Both the position numbers and the translations under genes were made by a program. Positions 12,926 through 27,309 of a stretch of 64,000 nt of DNA are shown piece by piece. The notes under the pieces were generated by a model that was not told where the DNA came from, searched no databases, and was given only the letters and a program-made list of their open reading frames with translations. Each line of letters starts with the position of its first letter. The first letter of the stretch is position 1. Source of the stretch: Mansonella perstans (taxonomy: Eukaryota; Nematoda; Chromadorea; Rhabditida; Onchocercidae); NCBI GenBank assembly GCA_037074765.1, contig JBAMDO010000223.1, positions 27,448 to 91,447 of the forward strand. Direction: 5' to 3'.

Positions 12926-15900
12926 GTAACGCAATACCAAGATTGACGCAATATTTGAAACGCAATATAAGGTCACATTCTGCACAGCTTTTCGCTGTTC
13001 AGAACTGACAACTGTATATTATTGATTGTGGCTTTGATTTGTAATTTTTGTTTTTAATAAGTTTCATCAATTAATGTACATTGTTTATTTAGGATGTTTA
13101 TAAAGATTAACGTTTGCTTCTGGTCAGTGTTGTTCATGCTTTTTTCTGAAATTGCTAAAATTTTAGATAGCGTAAGTATTCTTCTTTTCTAGCCGCTTTC
13201 CAGTATTACTGGTATGAGTCATGCGCCTATTATAGTTATCAAGTCCCACTAACGTAGACTATTTGCTTTCATTTTGATATCTAGTTTTGCAAAATAATTA
13301 AATTGTTCTTGAAGCATTACCTTTTTTCTGTTTGTATAGCACTTGGCAATACGGTATAATGATTATTTTGGCTGGGGTATTATTTACTGATATACAAGCT
13401 TTTTTCATATTAAATCTTCAAATTCATACGTGAAATGACTTAATGTTCTGTAAACCGACCACACAGCTTATTCCGGATTTCTAGCTTACTTTTTTCTACA
13501 GTGCTTACAGCTCTATGTTTGAGTAAATCAGTATTATTTATAAAACAGCGCTTTTTCGTAATAATTCTAGTTATAAGACTTATGGGTTTTTTATTACGTG
13601 AAATTAAACTGGGCATCTTTTTTTTTTGTTTATTATTGCAAATTCTTCAGCTATAATAATTTACTGGTTTTTAAATGTTTTATTTTACAGATAAATTCAG
13701 AAAGAAATTGATATTGTTCGCTGTTTGCTATTGGTAGAGTAAAGGATAATTGATGTAAGAGTGGTGTATTAATTAACCAATCGTAGATAATCACTAATGA
13801 TACAGCGTCGTGTTATACATAGTGTTGCTACTAATTATTTTTGTGTCTTTACCAACTGTGCATAAAATATGTTACAATAACGTCCCGTCAACAAAGTCAA
13901 AATGCCGCTAAAAGACGTGATACTCTCCTCCGCCGTCCTAAAATTTTTCCTGTCGTCATCTTTCAGTCTTTGATGTTCATACTCATTACGCTGGGTTTCA
14001 GCTTGTTATAGATAATCATTGCTGCAACAAGAACCGCTTAGGTGTGTTTTATCAGCTAGTGAAATTTAAACAGATCACTTTAAAATTTAATATATTACTG
14101 CTGTAAGTTTAACGTTACTGAAACGATTTTATTCCAAAGTTTAATTTAAAAGTGGAGATGTGGAATAGCATGACGACATTATATATTGCTCATTGAATAT
14201 TTTAGACCCTTTTCTCAGCCAACTGAGAATAATCGAAAATACATCGAAATTTCCCTTGAACTCTCGTTATCATTATTTCCCACATTCTTCACAACTAACG
14301 GGAAACTGTACTCTAAAATTTTGAGTGTATTCAAAACGATACAAGAAATGGCACATGATGAATTTATATCGAATTTTTCGACTGTCCATCGATTCTTAAA
14401 ATCAATGTGAATGCAGTTCCAGCGTCATTAGCTCGATGGATTAATGAAGAATATGCTACAGCTATTCAGTGTAATCTGGATGATACGATAATCTGGATGA
14501 TGGAAGTTAAAAATGTCTTCGCTGGTATTATTTTCTGCGATACACCATAATTTTATTACATTTCTTGTGTTGCGGAATGCCACCATCCATCCATTTCTGC
14601 ATGGTTATCATTTATACTACTTAGCAAGCCAATCGGATGCAAGGAATTTTTTAAAAAAATGCAATATAGCTGTGAAATGAAAAGAAGGTCAAGGACCTGT
14701 AAGCTAAGATCGTTGCATTAATTTCTAACGATTTCAGTAATTTCGATGTAATTTACTAACATACTAATGAAACATTGCATGTTTATTAGTTTATATCTGT
14801 AAAACTGAAATTATTCAAGCAAGAATTTGAACTTATTTTTGCAAGCTCATTTCCTTGTAACATACGTATTGCGGAGATGTATATATTAGTGATCACACAA
14901 TAATTATTGTTCAACAAAATATTTTTAAAAAAAGAAAAAAAAATTGCTACCTATGCTCAAAAAACTTCTAACTGAACTTTTTAGGACTAAAATTATGTTT
15001 AAAACTTTCTTGGATTTTATCTTTCAGAGAATAACATTGTCCATAAAATGATGCAAAAAAAGTGATGCACATCATTTTTTTAACAGATGCTTCAATGTTA
15101 TGTAAGCAGTTTTAGTATTCCTGCAATTTTTGAACTTCGAAATTTTCAGCTAATTATCTTAATTTGAACATCATCGATTTAAGGAGCACTTATTGTCTGT
15201 TTTACTTCATTCAGACTGAAATTTGTCACGATACGAATGTTCAATGAACAGAAAGAGCGCAATTCTACGAATGATGCTAATAGTTTATGTACTGATCTAT
15301 GCCGTACGGTTGTTTGATTCTATTTGTTGTTACATTTTTCATCATATGTTTTATTCAGAGAAGTCCGCGTAAGTCTATAAGTCTGAGTCATTCCTTACTA
15401 ACAGTGCAACTCGTTCGGAATTAGTTAAACAAATTCCCTTTATAACTACAAGTTAGTAAAGAGAATCATTTTTATAATGCACAAAAATAATAACCGCTAA
15501 TCGATTGACTGTATTTTACGAATTATTGCTATTTGTTAATTATGTCTTATTTACAAAACTTTAAAATTAACTGCTTCATTGCAAGGAAAGAACTCATAAT
15601 CGTAATGCTTCGTTTTACTTATTTTTTGCCAATTTTTTATTATATAACTTCCCTTGCAATGAAAGTTACTTTTTAAAAAAAATCAAGCTGTAAGGTGGAT
15701 CTGAATTGAGCTGTACGGTGCATCTGAATTCAATAGTTAAACTAACGCAGAATCATCATATCTGGAATTTGTAAGAATTTGGGATTAAAAGTATAGATAT
15801 CAAATGATGGAAAATGAGAAGTGACAGAATGTTGCATACGAGTCGTCACAATGTGTTTATATTTTATCCTTAATAACCTATAATGATATTCGATCTTTTC

Positions 15901-17991
15901 AACCTATTATAACAGAATTTGAAATGCATTTTTTGACTGCAATCCTAATACCTTAAAACTGTCTCGTCAAAAATACATCAGGTTGTAGAAACAAACCGTG
16001 GAAATGTTCCCCATCATACGTTTCAGAAATTAACTTTTTTTACAATGAATCTTTTGCTAATGATTATCGAAATTCGGCACCTCAATCAGTATTAGTTTGA
16101 TATTTCTTCCAAATGATAAAATGAGCAACAAAAGAAAGCTGACGGCAGGATGACGAAGCTGTTATCACACAATTTCGAAAAGATTGTCAAATTAAATTCA
16201 GTTTTTGCAATCCAATCTGTATAAATGCAAATCTATACACAGTGAACTATATATTATGAGGATTTTTACATGAAATATGTGTCCTTAAAGGGAACCTACT
16301 TGTTTAATTTATGATATCAGATGCATCACTCAGAAAATGCTAATTCATCTTTTTTAATTTCAGCATCTCGTACAGAGCATTTCAAATTCTTCGGAATACG
16401 ATGATTTGTACACATTCACATAATCGAAAGCTTTTTTGACACTGCAAGCTGCCATGTTAAATGACGGCTGAACCTAATATTTGAGATGGATCAAAACAAT
16501 TTAGCTATAAATTTTAAATTCACATAGACGTACTCTGCATATACTTTGGGAGATATAATAAAATTAGTCTTATTGATTCAGGAGTACCAATCACTCTCAG
16601 GTAAAGAAGTTTTCGATTACCGGTTTCTGTCTAAATTAATTTTGAAGTAGACTGGACGGCATTTCAAATTAAGCAGAAAAAAGTAGTTCCAACAATGAAT
16701 CTATGCTTTAACACTCAAAAACACTGAATAATTCTGCTACGTTCAAGAATTTGCGGAACTCCTGAATTATTAATTGACTGACATATATAAAACCAAATTA
16801 ACTGTAAACCAGTGAGATCAACTTTTCGACACTAAAAATGTCCATTAAAAATTTTTACCTAAAAAAATCCAGAAAATTCACTACGCTCTCACTTAAATCT
16901 AAGATCGAAAAAAGGAAAACAGGTACTTTCAAAATGACCGATTCATAACCGCCCGTATTTTATATGATTTCCGAAGTAACTGAAATGGGTTCATAACCTA
17001 AAAAAAAATTTAAATGGCTTAAATAAGATTTTCATCGCCGATGATGAGTTATTTCTGTCTAGTCCAAAGCACACTTTTTCATGCGTCTGTCTTATTAGCG
17101 ATTGCTCCTTGAGCTGTTTGCTCGAAGTGCTTCTCGTAGGAGAAACTGATGCAAATAGAGACGAGAATCTAACCTGTTAAATGTTTGATAATAGCAGTAG
17201 CAATCATATCACTGCAGTGTTAAAAAAATTCAAAGACAATAAACAAATTACATATAGATGAGAGAAGTTAAGAAGCAAATATGATAAATATAATAATGAA
17301 ATAGTGAAATCATGGATTTGCAGTCTAACTACAAGTTTATTAGTGAACATGAATATACGCTTGAAAAATTTCCGTTTTTAAAACAGGGAAAATTCATAAA
17401 AGTCAAAAAGTCAGTAAAACAGCGATGCACAAAAAATGTCGCGTTTTTGGCATAATATTTTTTAAGGTAGCGAGCACCCTTCATATACTTACAAATGTAT
17501 TCCTTCCAAATAAATTCACATAAAAAAAAAAAAAAAAAACAGTACATATTTTAAACCAAATCAAAAGCCAGTAAAAATGGTCCCAAAATATGAAAGCAAC
17601 TCAGCAGAAAGATTTTCTTAACTTCAACCTCGAGCTAAAGATTCAAGTAAGCAATGCTCTACATTTCATATGATCCGTTAGAGGTGCTTTTCCAGATATA
17701 GTTTTGTATGGAAAAGAAATTTATTTTCTAAAATTATTAAAGTATGAGGATAGAAGAATGGTAACAGTTTGCAAAATAAAACAATTCTAAGATTATATTA
17801 TTGAAACCTAATGAGTTATGATAACAAACTGGCTGTATTAATACTGATAATAAAAATGACATCACATGTCAATTACTTCCAAAGCTATGGCACCCACGTC
17901 AACAAATCAACATCTGAAAAACAAATAATACAAATAATATATTCAATTTCTGAAATACGGGGCAACATGTTCTCTCAAAAAATCACATTTG
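12926..17991. other. ~5 kb without a recognised gene
   Basis: AT-rich sequence between the 3' ends of two convergent genes. A 74-codon frame at 14186-14410 (plus) and a 64-codon ATG-less frame at about 14383-14572 lie next to each other in different frames, with no recognisable motif. They could be a decayed gene or chance. Poly-T and poly-A tracts occur (13619-13627, 17523-17540). Nothing else was supported. Confidence 0.45.
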
Positions 17992-19485
17992 TCAAAAAAT
18001 AAAACAATTTATATTTAAATTCTTACATTCTTCACTGATTAAGTAATCCAGCACAAGCCCAAAGAATGATTTATGTAATTTTGCTTGTATATTACCAGAT
18101 TGGAAATACCTGAAATATAAAAAATACAGAATTATGAACACCACCCTTCTTAATAAACGTCAAAGCTTCTCGCCAGTAAAGATGAAAAATGAAACAGCAG
18201 AAGAAAGAATACCATCCCAAATGAAAACCGCAGCTAGGGCACACACAGACGGTCCACTCATAATTCGGCCACCAAGTATTCGCCAGGTAAGACTGCAAAA
18301 CAGCATATTTCTTTTTTCTTCACAGGCAGTTTTAATCAAAACAAGCAGCAGAGAATGACTATTCAGATGTATTACGAAAACGATAAGAAACTTTCTATAT
18401 GACTTTCATTAGGGGAACTTATAAACCTCCAGCGCTATAGTTACATTACTCTAATTTTATTCTGGAACCTCCTAAGAACCAGCGATTCAAGTTATCAAAT
18501 GTAGCTTAGTCTATCAAGTGTAGATTCCAGCAGATTTCATCTCACATTTCTTTTAAATTAATCCTTTTAAATCCAACTATAAATTATTTTTGATGAAGCA
18601 GTTTTCCGAAAAAGCTCAAACCATAAAATAATCAAGCATTTTCTTTCCATCTCTAAAAAACCACACGCTACTGAAATGTGGAAATGAAATTTCGAGGTTT
18701 GCTTACCTTACCTGCAAGTGTTAATTCAGCTGTTGAAGCAGTTATCACATCGAATTTTTCAGCTGCAAGAAACTAAATAAAACGCAATAAATTAGGAAAT
18801 AACATACTGAATACAGAAGCTGCTTAATTCTTCAAAATACTGCAAAGATTAGAAAATATTTTGAACTTGAACAGCGGTCTGCTGACCCCTTATCCACAAG
18901 ATACACTTTAGACTTCAACTGTCTAAAAAATGACGACGTTTAACTGCTTGAAGATGAAATCGGCGTTCCAAATTATCAAGATTCATCAGTGATGACAAGG
19001 AATAAAAAAGTATGTGTAAAATTACACGTACTGAATTCACACGTAAATTTGAAAAGAAAATTTAAACATACGAATGGCATTTTCGAAGACTTGAACGAGT
19101 TGATTGCGGCCCAAAATAGTCATATTATATGAACGTATAGCTTTCACACTCTTCTCATTGGTAAGCTTCCAACCTTCCACAATGTCACGTCCGCAGTTAC
19201 GACAAAGTAGTGACACAGATCCTGAAAAGTATTTCATGGAAATTCCAGGACTTTTTAAGGCTTAAGCTGAAAACCCTTAAGAATTAACTACACACTCTAC
19301 TCTTTCTAAACGATTGCAATTATTAGAAACATGCAATTCACTAATAATCTTGATAATGATGTTTCTAAGTAAAGTAAAACTCTGGACGATTAGAGCTGAT
19401 TTTGAGATGTGCCTAACGATGAAAATTAAACCATACCCACTGGGACAGTTAACACGAAACACCACATCAACCATAGCAGGTACAT
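17992..19485 (-). CDS. secreted stand-alone CULT-domain protein (cereblon thalidomide-binding fold)
   Basis: Five exons: 19437-19485, 19072-19221, 18707-18762, 18213-18292, 17992-18109. Phases agree (1, 1, 0, 2); 453 nt, 150 aa. Residues 1-17 are a signal peptide (MYLLWLMWCFVLTVPVG). The rest is a single CULT domain: zinc cysteine pairs CRNC (C23, C26) and CPSC (C103, C106), and the three tryptophans of the cereblon ligand cage in TWWPNYEWT and FHLGW (W92, W98, W112, matching W380, W386 and W400 of human cereblon). No Lon-like or DDB1-binding region exists, so it is not a cullin-ligase receptor. Secreted single-domain CULT proteins are a known family of unknown role. The start follows TTATTACAG, a likely trans-splice site. 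The exon 3 donor was taken as GGTAAG|GTAAGC because only it keeps the frame. Confidence 0.9.
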
Positions 19486-22400
19486 ATATCTGTAATAAAC
19501 CTGAAAATTAATCAGTGTATTATTACTCATCTTACGAGAATGCTCAGTACCACGCAGTGCTACTTATCACGCAAACGAAGGAGCGAAATGAAAATGACAA
19601 CTCGATGAAATGGATCGGATATTGTGATATCCGATCTGTTTAAGATAAAGCACTGTTCGAAATCTTCATAAAGAAATTCCAATTAATTTAATTCTGGAAA
19701 TAATTCTTCAAAAAGTTTATCAAAATATCAAAATTATTTTAACTAATTTTAGTAGCAGATAATGAGATATTTATTTCAACGCAAATAATCTTTCATATGA
19801 AAATTTCATTATCTCAAAAAAATAATTTAGCTATTTAACAAGAGATAACAGGAAATATTTCTATCACTCATTGTTGATTGTTTAATTATAACTGATCTGT
19901 ACAATTATTCTTATCATACTTCCAACATATTATTTCCTTTTTAACCTTTTTGGTGTTTAATTTGAATCTTAGTGATTTTCAACTTCTGACAAGCTTTATT
20001 GTCGCTGATTATAAGCTGGGCTAAATGTCTTTTTCGACTGATACAGAAAATTACAATATTAATTGCACGTTCTCAAGAAATCCGTTAATTTTGTCGAATA
20101 TTTAGGAATATAATAGATATTATGTTATTCAAGTATTCATGAAAGTTCAAGTAACCGTATTCGTAGAAAAAGTTATCCTCAGTCTCGATTCATCGAGAAC
20201 ATTATTCGCAGTCTTGACTCGTCGAAACTTATAATGAAGGAAATATAACTCATTCACTAAATAACACCATCATAATGTTTAAATGCTACAGATAATGTTA
20301 GATGATTCCGATGCAGCTGCGATAATTAGCTTTTTCGTCACGTTAAATTTACTTGTATAAACTGATTCTGTTTCTGGCACAATGGTTATCCTCATTGTTG
20401 AGATAGCTCATCCGAGCATTTTATTGCTGTTTGAAAGCGTTAATTTAAGCGTATTACAAAAATGGCATTGTCTGCTAGTTGACCTATATTCATGTGTATT
20501 AGTATTCCCCATTACAAATTACTTCTTTAAACTTTTGATCTGCTATCGCATCAAGGTAAGAGACGGAGTCAAATAATTTGAATGCGAACTGGAAAAGGAG
20601 GATGTTAAAAAATAATTTGGAGGAATCAGCTAAGGAGAGAGCAGTAACTAATGTATGGAAGATATCAATATTATTTATTAGGCGAAATATCACATTGTTT
20701 ACACCAAACATCCTTTACAATTTATTTTTTTATTGTTTTCGAAAATGGAAAATTGAAGTCGGAGAGAATTTGTCTGTGAGACTGGAAAAGTTCAAAATAT
20801 TTAATTGAACAGAAAATAAGTTTTCCTTACTAAAATACATAGCAAATCATAATTTCCAGTAGTTGAATCTAAAATGAGTTTCAACAGCTAAGACTGTTAT
20901 GACTTCTATTCCTTAAAAGCCAAGCCGTGAGCTGAATCATGAGGACTTGAATAAAAAAAATGTTAGAAATATTTGCATTTGAGATAAAATAATGAGAATG
21001 GAAAGACAAAAATAAGGAAATAAAGGAGGTAAATGAAGATTTTTCTTTCAGCATCTATTTATCTATGCAATTCTTCATTTAATGTAAAGATTCAGGAAGA
21101 AATGTTAAGGTCAATTTAGATGAGTAGACGCCATAAAACTTTTGAAATGGATGATTCTGAAGGTGTGTTCGGATATTGGTTGCGACATTGTACAGATCAG
21201 TTATGTCAAACGATCAAAAGTAGTAATAAATTGTGAATAATGTAACTGACTTCAGACATTTAATAAAGGATGGCGTCATGAAAGACAACATGATCAACAA
21301 TAAGAGAGTACAAAAAGGGTAAAATGGACTGGCAATTTTTTATCATGTAAATAGATAAATATCTTGGGAACCGGTTCATCCGTCAATCAGTACTAGTCAG
21401 TCATTATTGTAGTTTTGATTTGTGCGCGAGATGGAGTGGAAGAGGAGGTTCGGGGTGTGAGACGGGAAAGGCGCGGGAGGGATGCGCGATCACAACCAAT
21501 GGATTGTTTCTTCCGCACCTGCTGCAAAGTTGTAGCAGTCATTGCAAAAGAGGATATGGAGATATAGGCAGATATCAGGCGCAGTCATCATTGTTGACGT
21601 TTTCAGCTGGTGTCATCATCATAGTGTCCTAATTGCTGTCATCAACATCTTTATTTCCGTCGTTTAAGTATGGATGATAGCTGAAGCTACTTAACCTAAT
21701 ATTCAGCAGACTTTCCTCTTCATACTATACCTTCTTGACCACTGGTCCTTATTCATTTGGTGTCATTCGACCCGATCTAACGCTCTTCTGCAAAACAAAT
21801 ACCATAACAAACTTGACCGCAACTTTGCAATAAAAATCCGATGACAATCCCATTGACAGAAATATTGCAGAAGCAACTTCGCAATAGCTTTGTTTATCCA
21901 GCGCGTTACATTTAACGATTCTCATTATTTTCGTCAACGTTCTATCACCGATACACTGCTGTTCATTACTATTCGTATATAATTAAACGTTATTAGCTCC
22001 ATAAAAGTTCTTTGAAGTCAGAGTGTCCGTGACCTTTGACCCCTCACTTTTCTGTATATGACCTTTTGCAATAGCCACACGAGTCAGGAGCACTCCAAGA
22101 AAATACGGTTGCTGCAGACCACCCAAACTAAAATTTTGCATATATGCTTATTCTAATACTGCTCTTCGCCAATTTGCAAGGTTTGTCATCAATTTTGACT
22201 TCTTCAAGATGAAACATTGAAACGTTCCAACTATGATTTTGTTTAAAGTTGTTGTATCCCGTTATATGTTTGAACTTCTGAAGTTGGAAAATTTTACATT
22301 TTCGTAACCTTCAAGCTCCTCTTTTCTAGAATTCTCATTTAACATTTCTTAATATCCACAACTTGGTTGAACTCAAATAACAGATTTTCGTTGATAAGAG

Positions 22401-25400
22401 GCTGCCAGAGAGATGGAACGGATCGACCTAATTATTTTCTGTTTGCGATAAAATTTTAATATATTTTGCTGACAGAAATAAATCGATAGTTTGAAAAATA
22501 ATACTAGTTATTCGACGATTTGAATTTTGCAAAAAAAAAAAAAAAAAAATACAGATTTAAAAAAAAGAAAGCATGAAAATGGCTTATGGGAAGATTTCTG
22601 TGAACTATTCGAACAAACTTTCATTTCAGCTCGATAAGTCAGAAATAGAAACGTATGATTTTTTGAAGTTGCTGAAATCTACTACTTCTTGATTTCTGCT
22701 TAAAGCTATTTGAATTCGAAAAAAAAAACGTTTTCTGTTTGACTCATTGATCCTGTATTACTACAGTAATCATAATTACTGTTTCATTGAATTAATCGCT
22801 TTTCATTTCCTTATCTAAATTAAAAGTCTTTGAGATCGTCAAAGCTTTCAATGGGCTGCGAAGGTTGTTATAAAATGTGGTTACGTACCTTCTCATTAAT
22901 CCCTATCGTCAAATCTTCTTTCCTATCGTCAACTCATCTATCACTTTAATTAGTGAATTCTATCGGAAAAATTCAACTTTCTGTTCTAATCGCTATCATA
23001 AATTTCATTTTTTTTATATTCCCCTACCAACAGCTAAATATATCGTCATTTCGAATGTTCTGTCACAGATGATAGATGACAGTAATAGTGATCTTACGCA
23101 TCGCTAATCATTACTGCCTAATAAGCATTTCTTACATCACTAAAACTTTCAATTAGATTTTCCTCAACATTCAATTTTTTACCACCAATATTATTTTGAA
23201 ATAGGAAGAAAAAGTATAACATCTTAGTAGCGGGTTCAAATTAATCGAACTGATTTTTAATTTTTTTATAATCACTGATTCATTTCAGCAATTTGTTCAT
23301 GGAAAATTTTAGAGTCTGACTGCCAGCGCATTTTTTCCCTTCATCATAAAAGTGTGAAAAAATTAAAAGACGGTTCGTTTAGTTTCCTCCATTCATTCAT
23401 TTTATTTGATCATTAGTTTCACATTTTTTGACTTTTCTGTTTCTGTGATTTTTATTGGCCACAATTTTTCACCTTTATTTACTCGCTTCATTTTTTTTGA
23501 ACTAATGTATCCGCATTATAACAATCTAGTCGTGAAATTATCACTTTTATAAAAGAAACGGAAACTTCACTTGTTGAATGTACTTCATGCTTATCATAAT
23601 CAGTTACGAAAAATCAGTGGATTCAGTTCTGTATGTCAGATAAATTTAAGTATTCAGATTTTTAATGTAAATCAAAAAGTATGAAAACCTTAGTTCTCAA
23701 GCCTCGCTCTTTACCCAATTGGAGTGAAACTTAGTAAATTTGAGTCTTTTGAATTCAGTTCAGAAATGTATGCATTTTACTTTATCAGTAATGTTAATTT
23801 ATATAATGGTAAATTCGTATCACAAGTAGGTAACATTTTATGCAGTGTATAAATTTGAATTTCAGGATTCTATATCCATCACTATTCGAAATGACTCGAA
23901 TTTTCTCAGAGTTCAAAATTAGAAATGCGATATGCATGCTTACGTGTTTTGTGGTATGTAAGTGCACAGGTTATTGTTATCTCAGTCACAACTTTTTTTA
24001 AATTAGATATTTTAAGCACTACAAGAAGACATATAGAGTCCCAATGACCTAAATGACGAAAATTTTTTTTTGAAATTGGCTTAAGAGTATGAATGATTTG
24101 CTGTGCATAAATTTGTTGGACTTAAAATTGAATTGTGTCTAACTTTTTTCGCGACATCATAAAAACTTAACGATCCAACTAAAGCTATTCATTTGATTCT
24201 TTACTTTCTTGCTCTTCCTTAAAACTACACTCTTTTGGTAAGCTTATGTTTTCTCAACGAAATTTGAGATAAAGTTTAGTAGTGCTTGTAAACATTGAAA
24301 TGAAGTATAGTTCTTGGGCAGTGATGTATGCAAACAAATAGTTGACTTAAGTTTATTCTGTGAGTAATCTCTTAAGAACTCAGCCGCTGGACGTTAATCG
24401 TCCTCATCTCACTATTATTGTTAGTCTTGAAACTGGAAAGCATGCATTAATTTTATTTATCACTGAATCAATAGTTGTAAGACTCAATAATTTTGAAATA
24501 ATCAAGTATATTGAAAATGGTATTGTAAATTAATCTGAAATTTATAAATAGTTCTAGCATTGTGTTCAATTTGGAAAATTTCATGCTGAATTGTACAGTC
24601 TCACACAAACGCCATTTTCAACTTATTGTCCACAACCACATGCTGTAGTAATGAAATTTCAATTCTTTGTTATTACTGTAAGTTCAATCCATGAGGACGA
24701 GTAAGGCAAGAGGTTAAGCAGTTGAAATTATGAGTACCGGTTGTTGGGATAACGTTGTTAGCAATGACAAGTATCAAATACAATGCCATCAATACCCAGA
24801 CATTTCTGCGATTTCAAACTAACATTAGTGACAGTTTTTTTAATTACAATGTTATCTGATGGTATGATAGTTTAGCTATGAAAGTTTGAAGACATCCCTC
24901 TCAAATGCATTTCTGAATTGCTCACTATTTTTGAATAAAACTCTATCCGTCACAACATTTCGCTTTCGTTCACAAATTTCTGTGTTTCATTCATGCTTAT
25001 CCATCTTGCGGAGGTAATGTATGTGTCGCTGTACTTGAATTCGGATAATGGGTACTGTCAAACAGTACAAACAACTGCTGCCTGATATGAACAATACGAA
25101 AATTGGCAATTACCTGCACAGGAACATTAATCGGTCGTTTAATGATGAAAGAACGGACGAGTTTTGTTCATGTCTTGTATCTATTCATTCATTTGAACAG
25201 AACGCCCTTTAATATGTGTGCATGAAATAGATTTTAAATGTATGTCCGGGAAATGAATTTGTCGATTCTTGTTTCCTTTTTTTCCAATTTGAAAAATGAA
25301 ACAAATTCGGGTTTGAAAAAAATGAAATAATGGTCTTATCTCATCGTTGATGAATTATGGAAAAGAATGAAGTAAATGTTATTTAAAAACTGATCCATAG

Positions 25401-27227
25401 ACAAATATACTGAAATGTTTATCACATATATTTCTGTCTTCTTGGTTCATCCATAGTGAGCTATACACCCACGAACTGATTCACCCGCAAACAAAATGTT
25501 TACTCACAACTATTTGCAGATATCATTGTACCCTTTTGCTTCTGATCATTACTTCTTTTGTTTACTCACAGTTCAGAATAAATTCTTTTCTTCGCTCTTT
25601 CCCAAGAAAGGAAAATGTAACGAAATACTGTCCAGCATATCTAAAAGAAAATTTCGGTTTTTGTTTCTTAAGATTACTGTGAAGCTAATAGGCGGGTATG
25701 TATTGTAGACTTAGGAATTGTGTTTGGAAGAATCGCGGGGTTGTGTATTTATTTGATGTCACAAGCAATATAGGCAAATAATGAAGACGGAATTGATCAC
25801 TTCGGCATTGCTAGTCTCGAAATACTTTAGGGAGAAGTCGGAAGGGAAACTGATCGTAAAAATGGAGATAAAACTGATGAATACAAATCGATGCCAATGA
25901 TTGACTCTTTTCTTTTTATGGTGGGATTGGTATTCAAAGATGATGAATTGGAAGAAATTTACAGCATAAAGTCCTATAAAAGAATTACAATACAGTCATA
26001 AATGATTGGTGGATCAATCGACAAAGAATTAAATTATAACAATAGGCGCTTTATAACTCAAATTGAAATATTTGTGCAAGTTGCTTCGGTTTTTCTTTGA
26101 CAGAACGGAAATTATATGAAATTTGATGAATGGCTGAGTGAACTAATGAATAACAAGGCTAAGAGTAAAGCAAAGAGTGAAACGTTAGCAGTACTGAGGG
26201 TTCTTCCAGTTATGAATATATTTCTGAATAATTTATCTTTTTACTTCGTTGAGTGCGGTCTCCTATTTTTCCTGGGTTTTAGATTTTCTCGCCAAAATAG
26301 TTCTGGTATTCTGCAGTGTTGGACCACAATGCCCTTTCACCAAAGCCCTTTTTCTGCTTTATTTTTCACTACAACAAACAATACACTTCTCATTGTTACG
26401 ACCTGAAGTCGAAAAAGTGACATTGGACTTTTTGTTCTTATAACCGTCTGCATTCAGTCATAAGTAATTCCCGAAAATTTTTCATTGTTATTAAAAAAAA
26501 AAAAATCATCTTCCTTTTCATTGACAGTATCAAATAAAAGGCAGAAAGGAAAAATCAATAAAAATTTGCAGCAAATTTTGGTCCTTGTGTTTCTCGGCAT
26601 CTAAGTATTTGACGAAATTGTGTTAATCAATAAATTGGGTATGAACAAGGTCAAATTGTATTAACAAATATTGATCTAATGGGTTAAATTATGGAAAATG
26701 AAAGAAAGAAGGAAAGTTTCTTTTGCTGGGATGAACAGTTATCAATTCTTTACTCAAAAATGACAAATATTAGAACTGTGGAGAAGGTTATAACCGGACT
26801 TGATGAAGCAAGCTTTATCGTCATAGCAATGCAGAACTGATGCAATTGAGGTATTGATGAACGTGCTCACAAACATTTATACCCGATTTCTCAGAATTCC
26901 TAATAGTTTCATCATATTGAAATGCTAGGCTTAATTTTGTATATTGCAAAATATAGTGAGATTAGATGTAAAAAAAGATTGATTAAAAAGGTTTAAATTG
27001 TGGAAGTGAAGTTTTTTACGTCAATGTTTAAAGTAAATCCGTTATCCAAAAAATTGTTATGAGTCATTTCAAATGTGGTATTTGAAATTAAAACTCATAT
27101 ACAGGATTCATTCGTTTTCTAATTAATGTACCAACCACTTCATTAGGATGGAAAACTGCTTGATATTCATTTCTCAGCTTCAGAATTGAACTATGAACGT
27201 GAAAGATTAAAGTGAAATATTGTCGTT
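19486..27227. other. 7.7 kb head-to-head gap between the CULT gene and Crumbs
   Basis: No convincing exon was found. It probably carries upstream control DNA for the two divergent genes. A local GC-rich, G-run-rich patch lies at 21420-21500. Poly-A tracts are near 22533-22549 and 26492-26504. Short open frames, including the 96-codon frame at 26116-26406, have no motif or phase-compatible splicing. An extra upstream 5' exon of Crumbs cannot be excluded. Confidence 0.45.
21452..21481 (+). promoter_or_regulatory. G-run cluster (possible G-quadruplex or promoter patch)
   Basis: Four runs of three or more G occur within 30 nt (21452-21455, 21464-21466, 21475-21477, 21479-21481) in an otherwise AT-rich gap, with CG dinucleotides and a CCAAT box just downstream (near 21498). 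The loops of 8, 8 and 1 nt are at the edge of the canonical quadruplex rule. The role is inferred only from composition. Confidence 0.3.
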
Positions 27228-27309
27228 ATGATAATATTAACTTCAAGATTCTTCTTATTTAAAAAGCTATTTTGGACACTTCTAATTTTACTGTTTTCTA
27301 TTATTATGT
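27228..27309 (+). other. Crumbs exon 1, signal peptide
   Basis: The ATG opens a leader with two lysines (FKK) followed by a hydrophobic stretch (LFWTLLILLFSIIM), a good signal peptide. Donor T|GTCAAG joins in phase 1 to the TTTTAG acceptor at 27365. An alternative, AT|GTGTCA with the acceptor CTAAG at 27382, is also in frame and would remove five or six residues. Confidence 0.6.

Noticed and set aside
20499..20808. Overlapping plus and minus frames near 20.6 kb
   Set aside because: They overlap each other on opposite strands and lack recognisable domains or splice partners.
26116..26443. 96- and 64-codon plus-strand frames upstream of Crumbs
   Set aside because: They overlap in different frames, lack a signal peptide or EGF content, and do not splice in phase to Crumbs exon 2.
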